Assembly (NCBI GenBank): GCA_963616135.1
Contig: CAVEJT010000001.1
Span: forward strand, 62,001 to 126,000
DNA from: UMGS1613 sp963616135
GTDB taxonomy: Bacteria > Bacillota_I > Bacilli_A > RF39 > UBA660
Direction of reading: 5' to 3'
Length of the DNA: 64,000 nucleotides
A model generated the notes under the pieces. It did no database searches. It was not told where the DNA came from and saw only the letters and a list, made by a program, of their open reading frames with translations. Positions 15,804 through 22,997 of the stretch are shown piece by piece; the first letter of the stretch is position 1, and every line of letters starts with the position of its first letter. A program made the position numbers and the translations under genes.

Positions 15804-16150
15804 ATGAAATTAGAAGAGGAAAGGTATATGATGTAGAATTAAAAAATACATCATCACATGTTCAGTTCGGAAGACGTCCATGTTTGGTTGTTCAAAATAA
15901 TTTAGGAAATACATTTTCTCCTACAATCATTGTTGTCCCATTAACAACTAAACTCAAAAAAACACATTTACCTGTTCATGTTATAACTGCTAAAAATCAA
16001 ATGGCATTATGCGAGTGCGTTTTAACTATTTCAAAGGAGCAAATAATTTCTTATATTAAAACTTTAGATGAGAAAACTATGAAACTAATAGACAGAGCTT
16101 TATCCATTTCGTTGGAATTAGAAAAGGAGGGAACAGTATTAAAAAAGTAA
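15800..16150 (+). CDS. MazF/PemK-family toxin-like protein
   Basis: MazF toxins are sequence-specific mRNA endonucleases. The 116 aa match the fold: N-terminal RRGKVYDVEL, then FGRRPCLVVQNNLGN with the R-P-x-L-V-x-x-N box, TIIVVPLTTK, and LCECVLTISKEQI, corresponding to the conserved C-E/D-x(2)-R-T-I-D-K region. In place of the usual arginine of that last box this protein has leucine (VLTIS), so catalysis may differ. Four-base overlap with the upstream gene. No classical antitoxin was recognised. Confidence 0.8.
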   Translation: MNEIRRGKVYDVELKNTSSHVQFGRRPCLVVQNNLGNTFSPTIIVVPLTTKLKKTHLPVHVITAKNQMALCECVLTISKEQIISYIKTLDEKTMKLIDRALSISLELEKEGTVLKK

Positions 16151-16167
16151 AACAAATTTATGAAGAT

Positions 16168-16719
16168 TTGTGTAGTAAAAGTTCTGAGAAGTATTGGTGT
16201 GACGAAGGAAATAATAAAAGAATGAGAAGTTATTATAAGTTATCTAAAATATTAAAAGTAATCAAATACTTATTAATATTAGGGTTAATATTTTATTTTA
16301 TAATATTAGCAACAAATAGTATCTTCTGCTTATTTGATAAATATATCTGTTGTGAAAAAGAACTAACATTGTTAAGCTATGTTGATTTTAAAAAGTTTAT
16401 TTTAGATATTTATATTGTCACTTTTATTATAACTTTATTTGTAGTTCTATATTTAAGTAGAAAACAAAGATATTCATTAAATAAAATTTTCTGTATTTTG
16501 GTGAGTGGTTTGTTATTTCTACCTGTTAGTGCATTGTTAATTTATAACTTTGTAGCGTTAAAAAGTTTAATGAGTAGTTTTTATTTATTAGTAGTATTTA
16601 GTGTTTTAATGATTATAATCAATCAATTAACAAACAGAATTGATAGATTATATGATATAGCAGTAGGTAGTAATGAAATAAAAGAAAGGAAAGGAAAGAA
16701 AATATGCAAGGAAAAGTAA
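16168..16719 (+). CDS. Hypothetical membrane protein with four TM segments
   Basis: About 183 aa. Hydrophobic segments lie near residues 28-50, 72-93, 107-127 and 133-153, then a basic tail EIKERKGKKICKEK. The start is unclear. TTG 16168 has no good SD; ATG 16222 is another choice; and an ATT at 16138 is preceded by AAAGGAGGG at ideal spacing, which would add ten residues. It overlaps the next gene by 16 bases. Function unknown; in context perhaps linked to the toxin-like gene or to ICE regulation. Confidence 0.6.
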   Translation: MCSKSSEKYWCDEGNNKRMRSYYKLSKILKVIKYLLILGLIFYFIILATNSIFCLFDKYICCEKELTLLSYVDFKKFILDIYIVTFIITLFVVLYLSRKQRYSLNKIFCILVSGLLFLPVSALLIYNFVALKSLMSSFYLLVVFSVLMIIINQLTNRIDRLYDIAVGSNEIKERKGKKICKEK

Positions 16720-16934
16720 AATGGTTTAGTAGTGAGAAAGGATATGGATTCATATCATCAAATGAAAAGGAGCAAGATATATATGTTCATTTTTCAGATA
16801 TTGTGATGAAAGGATTTAAAACATTGGATGAAAATGATATAGTAGAATTTGATTATGATGAAGAGATGAATAAAGCAGTAAATGTTCACAAAATCTCAGT
16901 TTCTGAAGAAAATGACGAAACAAAGAGTGAATAA
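16704..16934 (+). CDS. ICE-encoded cold-shock domain protein
   Basis: A 76-aa protein with the CspA core QGKVKWFSSEKGYGFI and QDIYVHFSDI (RNP1 and RNP2), followed by an acidic tail EENDETKSE absent from the chromosomal copy at 7997. The divergence indicates it is not a recent copy of that gene. ATG with an AGGAAAGGAAAG SD, inside the previous gene's end. It overlaps the next gene by TAATG. It may act as an RNA chaperone for ICE transcripts. Confidence 0.92.
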   Translation: MQGKVKWFSSEKGYGFISSNEKEQDIYVHFSDIVMKGFKTLDENDIVEFDYDEEMNKAVNVHKISVSEENDETKSE

Positions 16935-17395
16935 TGAAACTATTTGATGATATAATAATATCAAAGATAGATTTGGATAGAACATCACAAAACGGAAAGG
17001 AAATTTGTGATCTATATCAACCGTTAGTAGAAAAAAGATTAAAACAAGCAATGAACACCCCATTTAATTCAGCAAGTTTTGTTATGTTTTCAGAAAATAA
17101 GAAAGGTGGCAATTCTTCAGAAGTTAAATTGTTAGATCGTTTATCTTGGATTGATGATCAAACAGGAAGTTATATCCGTAATGTATTGAAGATTCAAAAA
17201 AAGGATAAAACAATTGGTGAATTTTTAAAGTGGAAATGTTTTTATGGATTAAGTGATAGAGAAATATCTAATAAAATCCAAAAAGATGAAAGAACAGTTA
17301 GAAGATATAAAGCACGAGCGTATTATTATCTTGCTGTTTATTCAAATCAGGTTGAGTTTATATATGAGAAAACATATCATTTTCAACTTGATTAA
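16934..17395 (+). CDS. Sigma-region-4-like HTH regulator (ArpU/Tn916 Orf7 type)
   Basis: A 153-aa protein whose C-terminal third contains EFLKWKCFYGLSDREISNKIQKDERTVRRYKARAYYYLA, a sigma-70 region 4-like helix-turn-helix as in phage ArpU/RinA regulators and small sigma-like proteins of Tn916-family elements. The N-terminal part lacks sigma region 2. It is the last gene of the small-gene operon before a hairpin, and may act as an activator of ICE late genes; that role is inferred. Confidence 0.7.
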   Translation: MKLFDDIIISKIDLDRTSQNGKEICDLYQPLVEKRLKQAMNTPFNSASFVMFSENKKGGNSSEVKLLDRLSWIDDQTGSYIRNVLKIQKKDKTIGEFLKWKCFYGLSDREISNKIQKDERTVRRYKARAYYYLAVYSNQVEFIYEKTYHFQLD

Positions 17396-17408
17396 ATAGA
17401 AGTATTTA

Positions 17409-17432
17409 TTAATGTGGATTCTTCCACATTAA
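17409..17432 (+). terminator. Hairpin between HTH gene and CAP gene
   Basis: TTAATGTGGA (17409-17418), loop TTCT, TCCACATTAA (17423-17432), a perfect 10-bp stem with no T tract. It may be a processing or stability element rather than a terminator. Confidence 0.45.
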
Positions 17433-17457
17433 AGACATAAGAAGTTGGAGGAGTAAA

Positions 17458-18462
17458 ATGAAGAAAAAAGTAGTTTTAGTAATTATTTGTTTAATAGTTG
17501 TATTTTTAGTAGGATTATTATTTGTAATACACAAAGAATCTAATACAATTATTTTAAAAAAAGAAGAATTTATTTATGAATTAGGAGAGGAAATAAGTGC
17601 AGATGTATCTAATTATATTAAAGATGCTGATTCTATTAAGAATATAACAGAATATAAAATTGTGACAGATGATTTTAAAATTGTTGATAAAAAGTTAGTT
17701 ATCAACAATGATAAACCTACTGTTGGTGATTACAATATTAATATTGTGCATAAAAACGTATCTAAAAAAGTGATTATTAAAATAGTTGATACTACTTCTC
17801 CAGAGTTCACCACTTTTGAAGAAAATATTAAAATAGAACAAACTTCAGAAGAAGTAGACTTACTAAAATATTTTGAAGCAACTGATTTAACTGAAGTTAA
17901 AATTACAATAGATGGTGAGTATGATTTGACTCAAGAAGGGGACTATGATATTAACGTGATTGCAACTGATGCAAACGGAAATAAGATTAGTAAAAAAGCG
18001 ACAATAACAGTTTATAAAAAAGAGGTAGCAAAGGAAACACCTGTTATCAAACAGGATAATAATATATCTAATAATAAATCATCAAACAATACGACAACAA
18101 CTAAACCTGAAACTCCTTCGGTAAGATATAGAAAAGATGTTTCTGATTCATATATTGTGCAAATCAATGCTTATAGAAAAGCAAATGGATTGAATGAATT
18201 ACCAGTCACAGCTGAAGCACAAGCAGAAGCTGATAAAAGATCAAAAGAATTATCTACTTATTATTCTCATGATGGTGTTGGATATGGCTTTGGCGAGATA
18301 ATAGGAAATGGTTCAATAGGAGTGGATTTTATAACTGCATGGAAGAATAGTCCTTCACATAATGCAACAATGTTAAGAGATCATACTGTTGCAATAGCAG
18401 CTAGTATATATGAATGCAATAATCATTGGTATGCAGTAGTGTCATTTAGAACAGACTATTAA
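17458..18462 (+). CDS. Secreted/anchored CAP (SCP) domain protein with Ig-like domains
   Basis: A 334-aa surface protein. Residues 5-25 form a signal anchor after MKKK. Two bacterial Ig-like (DUF5011-type) modules follow (about 35-105 and 110-190; the second has DTTSPEF and ATDANGNKISKKATITV), then a Thr/Asn-rich linker and a C-terminal CAP domain (about 225-334) with Y-S-H-D-G, G-E-I-I and W-K-N-S-P-S-H-N, matching the H/E/H pocket of CAP proteins. SD TTGGAGGAG. It could act at the cell wall of donors or transconjugants. Similar Ig-like modules occur at 60774 and 61216. Confidence 0.85.
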   Translation: MKKKVVLVIICLIVVFLVGLLFVIHKESNTIILKKEEFIYELGEEISADVSNYIKDADSIKNITEYKIVTDDFKIVDKKLVINNDKPTVGDYNINIVHKNVSKKVIIKIVDTTSPEFTTFEENIKIEQTSEEVDLLKYFEATDLTEVKITIDGEYDLTQEGDYDINVIATDANGNKISKKATITVYKKEVAKETPVIKQDNNISNNKSSNNTTTTKPETPSVRYRKDVSDSYIVQINAYRKANGLNELPVTAEAQAEADKRSKELSTYYSHDGVGYGFGEIIGNGSIGVDFITAWKNSPSHNATMLRDHTVAIAASIYECNNHWYAVVSFRTDY

Positions 18463-18545
18463 CAATACAAAAAAGTAATAAAATCGTAAATTAATAATTT
18501 ATACAAAATAAATTTTGAATATGTAAATTTACAAATAAAACAAAA

Positions 18546-18572
18546 GGATTAAATAATTAATCTATTTAATCC
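18546..18572. terminator. Hairpin between converging genes
   Basis: GGATTAAATA (18546-18555), loop ATTAATC, TATTTAATCC (18563-18572), a perfect 10-bp stem between the plus CAP gene and the minus-strand group. No long T run; terminator function is inferred from position. Confidence 0.55.
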
Positions 18573-18598
18573 TGAACTAGCGATTGATTAATATATTA

Positions 18599-18790
18599 TT
18601 ATTTTGAATTATTAGAACTATTGTTATCTAATAATTCTTTTTTTCCTTTTTTTAAATATGTTGAGTAATTTGGGACATCTTTTTTGTTTTTATAAAAACT
18701 ACAATTTTTACATTCCTTTGTACTTAGTGCATTACAAACAGATTCATTAACTCTTGCAAAGCAATCAAGTTTATCATTTTCTGCATTCAT
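18599..18790 (-). CDS. Small cysteine-rich putative zinc-binding protein
   Basis: A 63-aa protein with the pattern C-F-A-R-x(6)-C-x(7)-C-x2-C-S-F-Y-K (residues about 10-33). It resembles the small C-x(n)-C-x(n)-C-x2-C-x-F-Y-K proteins common on Bacillota mobile elements, probably a zinc knuckle. Function unknown. SD AGGAAGGAG; last of three minus-strand genes. Confidence 0.65.
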   Translation of the reverse strand: MNAENDKLDCFARVNESVCNALSTKECKNCSFYKNKKDVPNYSTYLKKGKKELLDNNSSNNSK

Positions 18791-18805
18791 TATTTCTTCT
18801 CCTTC

Positions 18806-19513
18806 CTACTGACGCAAAGCTTTTAAAAAATCTCTAGCTTTATCTTGAATTTTTTCAGTTTTTTCAATTAACATTTCTAATTGTATTGTACACATATCTT
18901 TCATTCTTGAATCAACATTAAAGTTAAAAATATAATATAAACCAAATGACGCATAATTACACATACAAATTAAAATTAAAATGTTATATATATTTTCAAC
19001 ATCTTTTTTTCTTTTTAAATTAAAATTGCAAACATCAACATTATGGTTTTTAAAAAAATTTATAATCGTATCAGTTTTATAAACAAACTTTAATATATCA
19101 CAAAATCCATAAATACAAATTTTCTTAATATTAAATTGATAATATGGAATAAAATCATTATTACCTATATATTTTTTTGATAATAAAAGTTTTGAAGATT
19201 TGGGGTGTATTAGCATATATTCAATTATTGTGTCTTTTTTTCTAACCGTCCAAAAGTCTGTATTTATGCAATTTATAACATGGTATAATACTTCAATAAA
19301 ATGTTCTTCAGTAGTTAAATATCCTTTTTTTACAAGGCATGTAGTATTTGGGATTATGTTAATATCATCCATTTGTTTTATTACAGAGTCCAATTTATTA
19401 TTTGTTATCAAAAAATACATTAATGTACAATATTCATTTTGTTCTTTATTTAATATTTGTTTAAGTTTTTCTTTTCTTTTTTCTAATATTTTGTTTTCCA
19501 TATAATTCTTCAT
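18806..19513 (-). CDS. Hypothetical protein, ICE cargo
   Basis: A 235-aa protein, mostly helical with scattered cysteines and aromatic-rich stretches (DILKFVYKTDTIINFFKNHNVD; NILILICMCNYASFGLYYIFNFNVD). One segment near 175-200 is hydrophobic enough for a membrane helix but has polar interruptions. The start is uncertain: ATG 19513, ATG 19501 or TTG 19528. It overlaps the upstream gene by about 50 bases. Not recognised; AT content is very high even for this element. Confidence 0.55.
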   Translation of the reverse strand: MKNYMENKILEKRKEKLKQILNKEQNEYCTLMYFLITNNKLDSVIKQMDDINIIPNTTCLVKKGYLTTEEHFIEVLYHVINCINTDFWTVRKKDTIIEYMLIHPKSSKLLLSKKYIGNNDFIPYYQFNIKKICIYGFCDILKFVYKTDTIINFFKNHNVDVCNFNLKRKKDVENIYNILILICMCNYASFGLYYIFNFNVDSRMKDMCTIQLEMLIEKTEKIQDKARDFLKALRQ

Positions 19514-19781
19514 TGTCCTTGATGGCAAATAGAGTCATATCAAGTTTAAAATTTAAATCTTTGATAGTAATTTGAGTTTTAAAATAAGAATTATTGTATG
19601 GTTCTAAGTATAAAAAGTATTTACCTTTGTCTTTAATTATTTTAAGGTTATAGTTTTTATTTGAGTATTTAATTCTAAAACAATTATAAGAAATATAACT
19701 TACTCCATATCCTTTACTGCTAATATCATTATTATTTAAATACTTAATTATCATCTTATTATAAATAAACTTTTTGATCAT
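19461..19781 (-). CDS. Hypothetical basic protein, ICE cargo
   Basis: A 106-aa, lysine- and tyrosine-rich protein with alternating strands (NYNLKIIKDKGKYFLYLEPYN) suggesting a small beta-sheet domain, and a basic end QNIRKKKRKT. SD GAGGTAAATT precedes the ATG. First gene of the minus-strand trio. No family recognised. Confidence 0.55.
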   Translation of the reverse strand: MIKKFIYNKMIIKYLNNNDISSKGYGVSYISYNCFRIKYSNKNYNLKIIKDKGKYFLYLEPYNNSYFKTQITIKDLNFKLDMTLFAIKDNEELYGKQNIRKKKRKT

Positions 19782-19852
19782 AATTTACCTCACTAAAATT
19801 TATCACCCACACAAGTCGTGAGGGTTAGACCTTTTTCAAGGTGTATTTAAGG

Positions 19853-19858
19853 TATAAT
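19853..19858 (+). promoter_or_regulatory. -10 element of the broken XRE gene
   Basis: TATAAT at 19853-19858, 33 bases before the GTG. A short inverted repeat ACCTT/AAGGT lies just upstream. Confidence 0.4.
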
Positions 19859-19891
19859 TAGCACATATTATGTATAGAGTGGGGTGATAAA

Positions 19892-20113
19892 GTGAAATTA
19901 CAAGCTACTGATTATACAACCGAAGAAATTATTAAGATTTTGAGAGAGTGAACTGGACTAACTCAAAAGGATTTCGGAAAAACAATTAGCAGATCTGAAC
20001 GCAGTATTCAATCTTTAGAATCTGGCGATAGACATTGTACCGTTGACACTTTATTACAAATAGCAAGAACTCATAACATAAAAATAGTAATAACGAAAGA
20101 TGCTTCTAAGTAG
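19892..20113 (+). pseudogene. XRE-family HTH regulator interrupted by TGA
   Basis: GTG 19892 follows GTGGGGTGATAAA. The frame reads 19 codons (KLQATDYTTEEIIKILRE), meets TGA at 19949-19951, then continues in frame for 53 codons as TGLTQKDFGKTISRSERSIQ-type XRE sequence to TAG. The interrupted position is where related proteins often have Trp (R-E-W-T/S-G-L-T-Q), so one G-to-A change from TGG explains it. TGG is used for Trp throughout and TGA ends other genes, so this looks like a nonsense-inactivated gene or a base-call error, not recoding. Confidence 0.75.
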
Positions 20114-20125
20114 AAGTGTTTTTTT
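20099..20125 (+). terminator. Terminator after the broken XRE gene
   Basis: GCTTCT (20102-20107), loop AAGT, AGAAGT (20112-20117), then a run of seven Ts. Confidence 0.6.
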
Positions 20126-20321
20126 ATACCTTTTTATTTTAACGAACATTCACCTCCTAACTTAACTATTTAAAATATAGCAAAAAAATACAGCACAAGA
20201 CAAGAGTTTTAATTCTTTTTTGTACTGCTAAATTTTCTCACTATATAAAAAGTTTAACGCATAGCGTCCCAAAAGTCAAGAATTAACTGTATTTAATTTA
20301 AAATTATATATAGGTGATACA

Positions 20322-20774
20322 ATGACTTTAAGGTATGAAGAATTAAGATTGGATATGGAAAAGAAGCAAGGAGATATAGCCGAAATTCTATCAGTTAAAA
20401 GAAATACTTACTCTAAATGGGAAAACCTTATTAATGATATGCCGTTAGAAAAATGCAATGAACTTGCTAATTACTATAAGACAACGCTAGATTATGTTTT
20501 AGGTCTATCAAATGTAAGAAAATATATAGATACACCGTTGTTGATAGATTGGAAACTAGTTTCTGAAAGATTAACCGAATTACGTCATTCTAAGAATTTA
20601 ACAGAAACGGAATTAAGTAGTAGAATAGGTTTTGCTCAAACAACATATTCACATTATGAAATTGGAAAAAGAAGACCTACCACAATGAAATTATTATCAA
20701 TAGCACAATACTATAATGTTTCTATTGATTATATTGTTGGTAGAACAAATAAAAAAAGTATAATTATTGAATAA
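20322..20774 (+). CDS. Regulator with two tandem XRE HTH domains
   Basis: The 150 aa carry two Cro/C1-type HTH domains: about 1-63 (KKQGDIAEILSVKRNTYSKWEN ... YKTTLDYVLGLS) and 76-142 (SKNLTETELSSRIGFAQTTY ... YNVSIDYIVGRT). Each ends with the D-Y-x-L/V-G motif usual for this subfamily. A single chain with both domains could bind DNA as a pseudo-dimer. ATG 20322 follows TAGGTGATACA. Terminator follows at once. Confidence 0.85.
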   Translation: MTLRYEELRLDMEKKQGDIAEILSVKRNTYSKWENLINDMPLEKCNELANYYKTTLDYVLGLSNVRKYIDTPLLIDWKLVSERLTELRHSKNLTETELSSRIGFAQTTYSHYEIGKRRPTTMKLLSIAQYYNVSIDYIVGRTNKKSIIIE

Positions 20775-20802
20775 AAATAGCACTGAAAAAGGTGCTATTT
20801 TT
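20773..20802 (+). terminator. Intrinsic terminator after double-XRE gene
   Basis: AAAAATAGCAC (20773-20783), loop TGAAAAAG, GTGCTATTTTT (20792-20802). Confidence 0.85.
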
Positions 20803-20864
20803 CAGTGGTGGTGGTTCGTGTTTATTTTTTCGTAAAAAGCATAAACTAGAAATGGTGATGTTAG

Positions 20865-21122
20865 TTGAATACGAACCACGTCTGTAAAATATTAGGTGTT
20901 AATGTTAAATATTATAGATTTAAACTTGGTTATACTCAAGAAAAGTTAGCAGAATTATGTGATCTCAGTCCGAGATATATTAGCGATATAGAGAATTTCA
21001 AAGGAAATATTCCAATGAACACATTAGAAAATTTGGCTTTTGTTTTGAAAGTAGAACCATACATATTATTAAAAGAACATAAGCATCGTAGTTTACCAAA
21101 AAGAGTTAATATGAAAGATTAA
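20865..21122 (+). CDS. XRE-family transcriptional regulator
   Basis: An 85-aa protein with one HTH domain (VKYYRFKLGYTQEKLAELCDLSPRYISDIENFKGNIPMNTLENLAFVL) and little else. TTG start at 20865, four bases after GGTGATG. Last regulator before the cargo region, and a candidate for reading the AGAAnTGnCA elements upstream of cargo genes; no direct evidence. Confidence 0.8.
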   Translation: MNTNHVCKILGVNVKYYRFKLGYTQEKLAELCDLSPRYISDIENFKGNIPMNTLENLAFVLKVEPYILLKEHKHRSLPKRVNMKD

Positions 21123-21160
21123 TTCTTTTTTTTGCTTTTATTTATATAAAAAATAAATAT

Positions 21161-21175
21161 AGAAATGACAGTTCG
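21161..21175 (+). promoter_or_regulatory. Cargo regulatory element, copy 1
   Basis: AGAAATGACAGTTCG followed by TGTAAAAT. Shares the AGAAnTGnCAnTTC pattern with 22873 and 32012. It lies 55 bases upstream of a TATAAT at 21230-21235. Confidence 0.45.
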
Positions 21176-21229
21176 TGTAAAATTTTGGCTATATAGGCAT
21201 TATCCAACTAAAATTAAAACTTTTTGTGA

Positions 21230-21235
21230 TATAAT
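21230..21235 (+). promoter_or_regulatory. -10 element for the transglutaminase-like gene
   Basis: TATAAT within GATATAATTATATC, 41 bases before ATG 21276. The same TATAATTATA context occurs at 22942 and 32081. Confidence 0.45.
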
Positions 21236-21275
21236 TATATCAAGAGTAGTTTTGCTCATAGATGGGATGATAATT

Positions 21276-22127
21276 ATGGATTTATTGGAAAGAATAAATA
21301 ATTGTAGTGATGATGAATTAACTTCAATAATAGATACAGCACTTCAAAGTGCAATAAACAATTCAGATAAAAAAGAAAGGTTAGGTTTTACTGATGGAGG
21401 AGCAGCAACAGCAAAAATTCCATCACATAAGGGATTTATACCACCTGATTCAAGAATAAAGTATAGTAATTTATCAATGAATATGTATTCGATGAAAACA
21501 ACTGATTATATTTATGAATTTGCAAATTATGTTAAAAGAAATAAGATAAGCAATAAAGGTACATTAGTTAAATATATAGAAAATTTTATAAATGGATACT
21601 TCGGAATTTCAAATGGTACTGATATGAGAGATGCGTATTTTGATCAGATCGCCTTTCAGACTACAACAACAGATGATGAATATTTTGAAAAACTAGACAA
21701 TTTAGAAATAGGTGATTTAAAAGGTAAAAATATTGCTATGTGTACGGAGAGAGCTGCTATTGCTCAAAACTTATTATCGTTATTTGGATTTGATGTTTAC
21801 TATTGTATGGGCTGTGTTAGTAATAATGGTAGAGAAGAATCACATTGCTTTAATATTGCTCGTGCAAAAGATACTTTTATGTTATTAGATTATAGTTTGC
21901 CAGTACCTGTATTTGAAAATGGTCGTGCTATTGATTATGCTCCATTTCAAGGAAGTATTGGATTAGATGAATTGGAAGATGTATTAGTAAATGGCTTGAA
22001 TAAAGATTTCCCATCTTATGAATATATTAGAACTCCACAGGGTATTAAAAGGGTGGCTACTGGAGAATTAAGAACATATAATGTTGGAAGTATGACTTTT
22101 GAGCAAACACAATCTAAAAGTAGATAG
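21276..22127 (+). CDS. Transglutaminase-like (papain-fold) protein
   Basis: A 283-aa soluble protein. The segment MCTERAAIAQNLLSLFGFDVYY, then EESHCFNIARA and FMLLDYSLP, gives C156, H190 and D205, the order and spacing of the transglutaminase-like Cys-His-Asp triad. Such folds act as proteases, peptide-amidases or acyltransferases; the reaction here is unknown. ATG 21276 is preferred because the promoter-like TATAAT lies within the longer frame that begins at 21165; ATG 21267 is an alternative. It precedes the histidine phosphatase by 8 bases, so the two are an operon. Confidence 0.6.
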   Translation: MDLLERINNCSDDELTSIIDTALQSAINNSDKKERLGFTDGGAATAKIPSHKGFIPPDSRIKYSNLSMNMYSMKTTDYIYEFANYVKRNKISNKGTLVKYIENFINGYFGISNGTDMRDAYFDQIAFQTTTTDDEYFEKLDNLEIGDLKGKNIAMCTERAAIAQNLLSLFGFDVYYCMGCVSNNGREESHCFNIARAKDTFMLLDYSLPVPVFENGRAIDYAPFQGSIGLDELEDVLVNGLNKDFPSYEYIRTPQGIKRVATGELRTYNVGSMTFEQTQSKSR

Positions 22128-22135
22128 GAGATGTA

Positions 22136-22777
22136 ATGTGTATGACTACTACCATATATTTAATAAGACATTCTGAACCATTTAAAACTCATATAGGTAG
22201 TGTTAATACTACGGAATCAATATTATTAGAAAATGAAAAAACACCATTGAGTATTGATGGTGAAAAAATGGCAGAAAAGTTTTCACTTCTACCTGAGTTT
22301 AAAGATTTAGATGTAATCTACTCCTCTAACTATGCAAGAACAATGTCTACTGCAAAATATTTTGCACATAATAACAATTTAAAAGTTAATATAGATGAAA
22401 GATTTAACGAAAGAATACATGGTGTAGATACTTGGAATGAATTGCCTATTAATTTTGAAGTGAATCAATTGCGTAATGAAAATTATAAAATTGGTTATGG
22501 AGAATCTAAAAAAGAGGTACAAGTACGAATGTATTCAGCATTAGTTTCACTAATAAGCAGATATAAAGGAAAAAGAATTGCAATTATATCACACGCAACA
22601 GCAATTACATTTTTATTAAGTATGTTTGGTGAAGTTGCATATAATGGTGATTATACTTATAAATATAAAGAAATAGAATATTTTAATGGTGATTGGAATT
22701 ATTTAGAAACTTTTAAATTGGAATTTGATGAAAATAACGTCTTACAAAAGATAACTAATATAAAAAATAATAATTAA
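22136..22777 (+). CDS. Histidine phosphatase family protein
   Basis: A 213-aa member of the phosphoglycerate-mutase-like branch. Catalytic box L-I-R-H-S-E-P with H12 as nucleophile (usual form R-H-G-E-T), the YSSNYARTMSTAKYF helix bearing the second Arg, E in NERIHG, and the second His in IISHATAITFL. All four key residues are present, so it is probably active on a phospho-ester; substrate unknown. ATG 22136 or 22142 after TAGGAG. Ends the first cargo unit. Confidence 0.85.
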   Translation: MCMTTTIYLIRHSEPFKTHIGSVNTTESILLENEKTPLSIDGEKMAEKFSLLPEFKDLDVIYSSNYARTMSTAKYFAHNNNLKVNIDERFNERIHGVDTWNELPINFEVNQLRNENYKIGYGESKKEVQVRMYSALVSLISRYKGKRIAIISHATAITFLLSMFGEVAYNGDYTYKYKEIEYFNGDWNYLETFKLEFDENNVLQKITNIKNNN

Positions 22778-22790
22778 ACAAAATTTATAG

Positions 22791-22818
22791 AGGACTTGGA
22801 ATTTTTTTCAAGTCTTTT
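22791..22818 (+). terminator. Terminator after the histidine phosphatase gene
   Basis: GACTTG (22793-22798), 10-base loop, CAAGTC (22809-22814), TTTT. Confidence 0.6.
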
Positions 22819-22872
22819 AATTTATATATGATTCTTATTTTTTATTTGAATTAATTTATAGATTTTTTATAA

Positions 22873-22947
22873 AGAACTGTCAGTTCTACAAAAATAGTGT
22901 CAAAACTGTCAAATGCAAGTGTAAAATTGAACTTTATATGGTATAAT
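22873..22947 (+). promoter_or_regulatory. Cargo promoter 2 with inverted repeat
   Basis: AGAACTGTCAGTTCT (22873-22887) is an inverted repeat, AGAACT-GTC-AGTTCT. GTGTCAAA and CTGTCAAA follow, then GTGTAA (22919-22924) exactly 17 bases before TATAAT (22942-22947). The same GTGTAA-N17-TATAAT layout with an upstream AGAACTGACATTTCT is found at 32012-32086. The poor -35 with an upstream dyad suggests an activator-dependent promoter. Confidence 0.6.
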
Positions 22948-22997
22948 TATATATGATAGACAGCGTAGAAAAAATATGTATCAGAAGGAGGTGTGGT

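Noticed and set aside
19949..19951. TGA as Trp (alternative genetic code)
   Set aside because: map, the 15038, 15803 and 62209 ends and others use TGA as stop, while TGG is frequent in all genes.
20054..20152. 31-codon minus-strand frame after an AGGAGG
   Set aside because: The SD is only three bases from its ATG, it is antisense to the broken XRE gene, and its composition is repetitive Tyr/Lys.
21165..21275. Longer N-terminus of the transglutaminase-like protein
   Set aside because: The stretch contains the likely promoter TATAAT and shows no protein-like conservation pattern.
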